Positions 5,676 through 6,451 of a stretch of 6,451 bases of DNA are shown here, one piece after another. The notes under the pieces are model-generated. The model had not been told where the DNA came from and did no database searches. It was given only the letters and a program-made list of their open reading frames with translations. The position numbers were made by a program, and so were the translations under genes. Within the stretch, counting starts at the first letter, position 1, and each line of letters starts with the position of its first letter. The DNA is from Pseudomonadota bacterium (GTDB lineage: Bacteria > Desulfobacterota > Desulfobacteria > Desulfobacterales > Desulfobacteraceae), in NCBI GenBank assembly GCA_018816605.1, contig JAHIVS010000020.1, positions 1 to 6,451 of the forward strand. Reading direction: 5' to 3'.

Positions 5676-6451
5676 TTACTCGACCCGGACAATTTCGATT
5701 TTGTTTTTGGGCATGAGATCATACAGGTCCAGACGCATGTCATGCAGGGGGCGAACCGTTGCCACATGCCGCTGCTGGGACAGGGAAGACAGGGCCAGCT
5801 CGGAGATGACAACCGCCTCTACATTGGGGTCTGCCTCTCCTTCTATCCCTTTTTCCGGGAAGGAAAAATCACTGGGGGTGAGGACGGCTGCCTGGCTGTA
5901 GTTCAGGAAGGAACCGGATGGGGTTAGCATGTTGCCCACACTGCCCGTCATCACCACATAAATAAAGTTCTCAACCGCCCGGGCCTGGGCGCAATGGCGC
6001 ACCCGGTAGTAGGCCTTTTTTTCTTCGGTGTAAAAGGGAACAAAAAGGATCTCGGCACCTGCCAGGGTCAAAAGCCGGGACACCTCGGGGAACTCGATAT
6101 CATAGCACACCTGGATGGCAATCCTGGCCAGGGGGGTGCTGAAAATCCGGACACAGGTTCCCGGTTCGATCCCGCCCCCATTACGTTCCGCCGGTGTGAT
6201 GTGCAGCTTGTCCTGGGTATGGACACTGCCCGAGGGCGTGAACAAATGGGCGGTGTTGTAGTACTTGCCCTCCCGCAATACCGGGTGGGAGCCGCCGATG
6301 ATATAGATATTGTATTTCTGGGCAAATCGCTTGAACATGTCGATATACCGGTCCGTATAGCCGGCAAGCACCTCGGCCGCCCGTTTCATGGACAGCTTTT
6401 CTTTTTGAAAACTCAGCAATTGGTAGGTAAAATATTCAGGGAACAAAAGGA
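5676..6451 (-). CDS. Carbon-nitrogen hydrolase (nitrilase superfamily), YhcX-like, 5' end outside window
   Basis: Amidase/nitrilase-fold enzyme hydrolysing a C-N bond in an unidentified small amide or nitrile; cytoplasmic. The Glu-Lys-Cys triad is visible: Glu in LLFPEY (nt 6435-6437), Lys in DKLHITP (6207-6209) and Cys in IQVCYDIEFPE (6105-6107). Further family blocks are IIGGSHP, CAQARAVEN and APSDF-like TPSDF. The frame is open to the right edge and reads L-L before FPE. The catalytic-Glu strand is therefore cut, and the TTG at 6446 is not a real start. About 258 residues are seen. The wording QLLSF, GYTDRYIDMF and TVRPLHDMRLDLY resembles Bacillus YhcX-type proteins, where a GNAT acetyltransferase domain precedes the hydrolase, so one may lie beyond the edge. 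The loop after Lys reads ERNGGGIEPG, where relatives I recall have WW before G. Confidence 0.88.
   Translation of the reverse strand, partial: LLFPEYFTYQLLSFQKEKLSMKRAAEVLAGYTDRYIDMFKRFAQKYNIYIIGGSHPVLREGKYYNTAHLFTPSGSVHTQDKLHITPAERNGGGIEPGTCVRIFSTPLARIAIQVCYDIEFPEVSRLLTLAGAEILFVPFYTEEKKAYYRVRHCAQARAVENFIYVVMTGSVGNMLTPSGSFLNYSQAAVLTPSDFSFPEKGIEGEADPNVEAVVISELALSSLSQQRHVATVRPLHDMRLDLYDLMPKNKIEIVRVE

Noticed and set aside
6068..6367. Second - strand frame within the hydrolase gene
   Set aside because: It is shifted relative to the frame carrying the Glu-Lys-Cys triad and matches nothing recognisable. There is no sign of a frameshift in the real gene.

Overview
The window looks like chromosomal DNA of a Gram-negative, probably anaerobic bacterium, most likely a sulfate reducer of the Desulfobacterota (Desulfobacteraceae-like). 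This placement is inferred from the protein flavour: a divergent Pst-type permease pair, a large hybrid histidine kinase ending in REC-REC, and moderate GC with compact ATGA-type gene overlaps. No rRNA or other taxonomic marker is present, so it is tentative. I see no tRNA, rRNA, CRISPR array, insertion sequence or prophage gene.

Region 1 (1-2386, + strand) is the 3' part of a phosphate-type ABC transporter operon. It holds the C-terminal end of PstC (cut by the window edge), complete PstA, a short PstB ATPase, and a small HAD-fold protein of the soluble 'P-type ATPase-like' group (COG4087 type). The junctions are tight: pstC and pstA abut as TAAATG, pstB follows pstA after 7 nt, and the HAD gene follows or overlaps pstB. 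No phoU follows pstB, and the HAD protein sits where PhoU is often encoded. Any PstS binding protein would lie left of the window.

Region 2 (2387-2503) is the only sizeable gap between genes. It carries a near-consensus sigma70 promoter (TTTACA, 17 nt, TATTAT) pointing right. A perfect 12-bp palindrome fills most of the spacer, and a cluster of TAAACA half-sites covers the -10 and start region.

Region 3 (2504-5652, + strand) is a two-gene unit. A 934-residue hybrid histidine kinase has an N-terminal sensor that appears to be two diverged copies of one alpha/beta (STAS-like) domain. It then has DHp, HATPase and two receiver domains, the first with a degenerate acidic pocket. Its stop codon overlaps the start of a 115-residue DUF3088-type thioredoxin-like protein with a CPDC motif, so the two are probably translationally coupled.

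Region 4 (5676-6451, - strand) is a carbon-nitrogen hydrolase (nitrilase superfamily) converging on region 3 and truncated at its 5' end by the window. A strong stem-loop lies at the convergent junction. Sequence style suggests the YhcX type, in which a GNAT acetyltransferase domain precedes the hydrolase; that part would lie right of the window.

The most unusual elements are the duplicated sensor of the kinase and its coupling to a CxxC protein, the compound operator-like promoter in front of them, and the HAD protein replacing PhoU in the Pst operon.
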